Shown here: piece by piece, positions 63,771 through 64,000 of the stretch
Numbering within the stretch: the first letter of the stretch is position 1
How the letters are laid out: the number at the start of each line of letters is the position of its first letter
Assembly (NCBI RefSeq): GCF_045679555.1
Contig: NC_092092.1
Coordinates: 22,496,969 to 22,560,968 of the forward strand
DNA: 64,000 bases
DNA from: Salvelinus alpinus
Taxonomy: Eukaryota; Chordata; Actinopteri; Salmoniformes; Salmonidae
Reading direction: 5' to 3'
Translations under genes and position numbers: made by a program
Notes under the pieces: model-generated
What the model was told of the DNA's origin: nothing
Databases searched by the model: none
What the model saw: only the letters and a program-made list of their open reading frames with translations

Positions 63771-64000
63771 CTAAAAAACACAAAAGACTATTACTTTGTG
63801 AAAAAATCTGAGGTCAGTAAATATGTTCAAAATCTCCCGGCTCTGAACATTGTGTGGTCAGATCAACAAAGAAATGCTACATGTGCTGCAGTGCATACAG
63901 TATACTTACAAACCCTTTCAAGATACTACCTCAATTCTAGTTGTCAATCACTACATACTGTATAACATTGTTCCCATAATTTGCCTATTGGTTAGCTCAG
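63771..64000 (-). other. ifngr1 intron, continues beyond the window
   Basis: Lies upstream of the exon at 63610-63770 on the gene strand. No further exon is seen before the window ends. Confidence 0.7.

Overview
This window is nuclear DNA of a salmonid fish (Salmo/Oncorhynchus/Salvelinus type). The evidence is at least six Tc1-like transposon families with the DD34E catalytic spacing, many tRNA-derived SINEs sharing the 3' tail 'ttcttaactgacttgcctag', L2/Rex1-like LINE pieces, long dinucleotide repeats and one spliced vertebrate gene. I see no bacterial, phage or organellar features and no intact RNA gene.

The only host gene I can support is the 3' part of an interferon-gamma receptor 1 gene (ifngr1-like, a class II cytokine receptor) on the minus strand, 63770 to 59434. 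Four exons are visible: one from the second fibronectin-III domain, one carrying the membrane-proximal cysteines, a transmembrane plus JAK-box exon, and a terminal cytoplasmic exon with a STAT1-docking-like YDCPH motif. Splice sites and phases fit throughout. The 5' exons lie beyond the right edge. About 93% of one intron consists of two Tc1-like transposons.

The rest is a dense transposon graveyard. 1-11.9 kb: an unidentified flank, a small TIR element (4.8 kb), a 2.2-kb 16-bp minisatellite (6.3-8.5 kb) and a 31-bp minisatellite (11.5-11.9 kb). 12.2-20.8 kb: an almost complete Tc1 (12.2-13.8), a Tc1 deletion derivative (14.9-15.5), a decayed LINE holding a SINE (15.9-18.7), and a Tc1 holding a SINE and joined to an L1-like fragment (19.0-20.8). 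23.9-30.1 kb: an L2 fragment, a fold-back element, microsatellites and a hAT-type MITE with perfect 8-bp target duplications. 30.6-34.3 kb: further Tc1 copies and SINEs. 34.4-39.8 kb: a Tc1-like element carrying two solo LTRs (one itself holding another LTR element) and a 1.8-kb hAT-type element that holds a SINE. 44.6-47.2 kb: a second copy of that Tc1-like family, with different insertions, which serves as an empty-site reference for the first. 50.0-58.4 kb: a large inverted duplication (arms about 1.4 kb before later insertions, about 4 kb spacer) carrying a broken exon-like sequence. 58.4-64 kb: ifngr1.

The window does not reveal a new coding system. Its value is structural: nested insertions dated by target-site duplications and by within-window empty sites, an inverted duplication, higher-order minisatellites and a transposon within splice-signal distance of an ifngr1 exon. 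Repeat family names come from remembered sequence resemblance; coordinates, target duplications, motifs and splice phases were read from the sequence.
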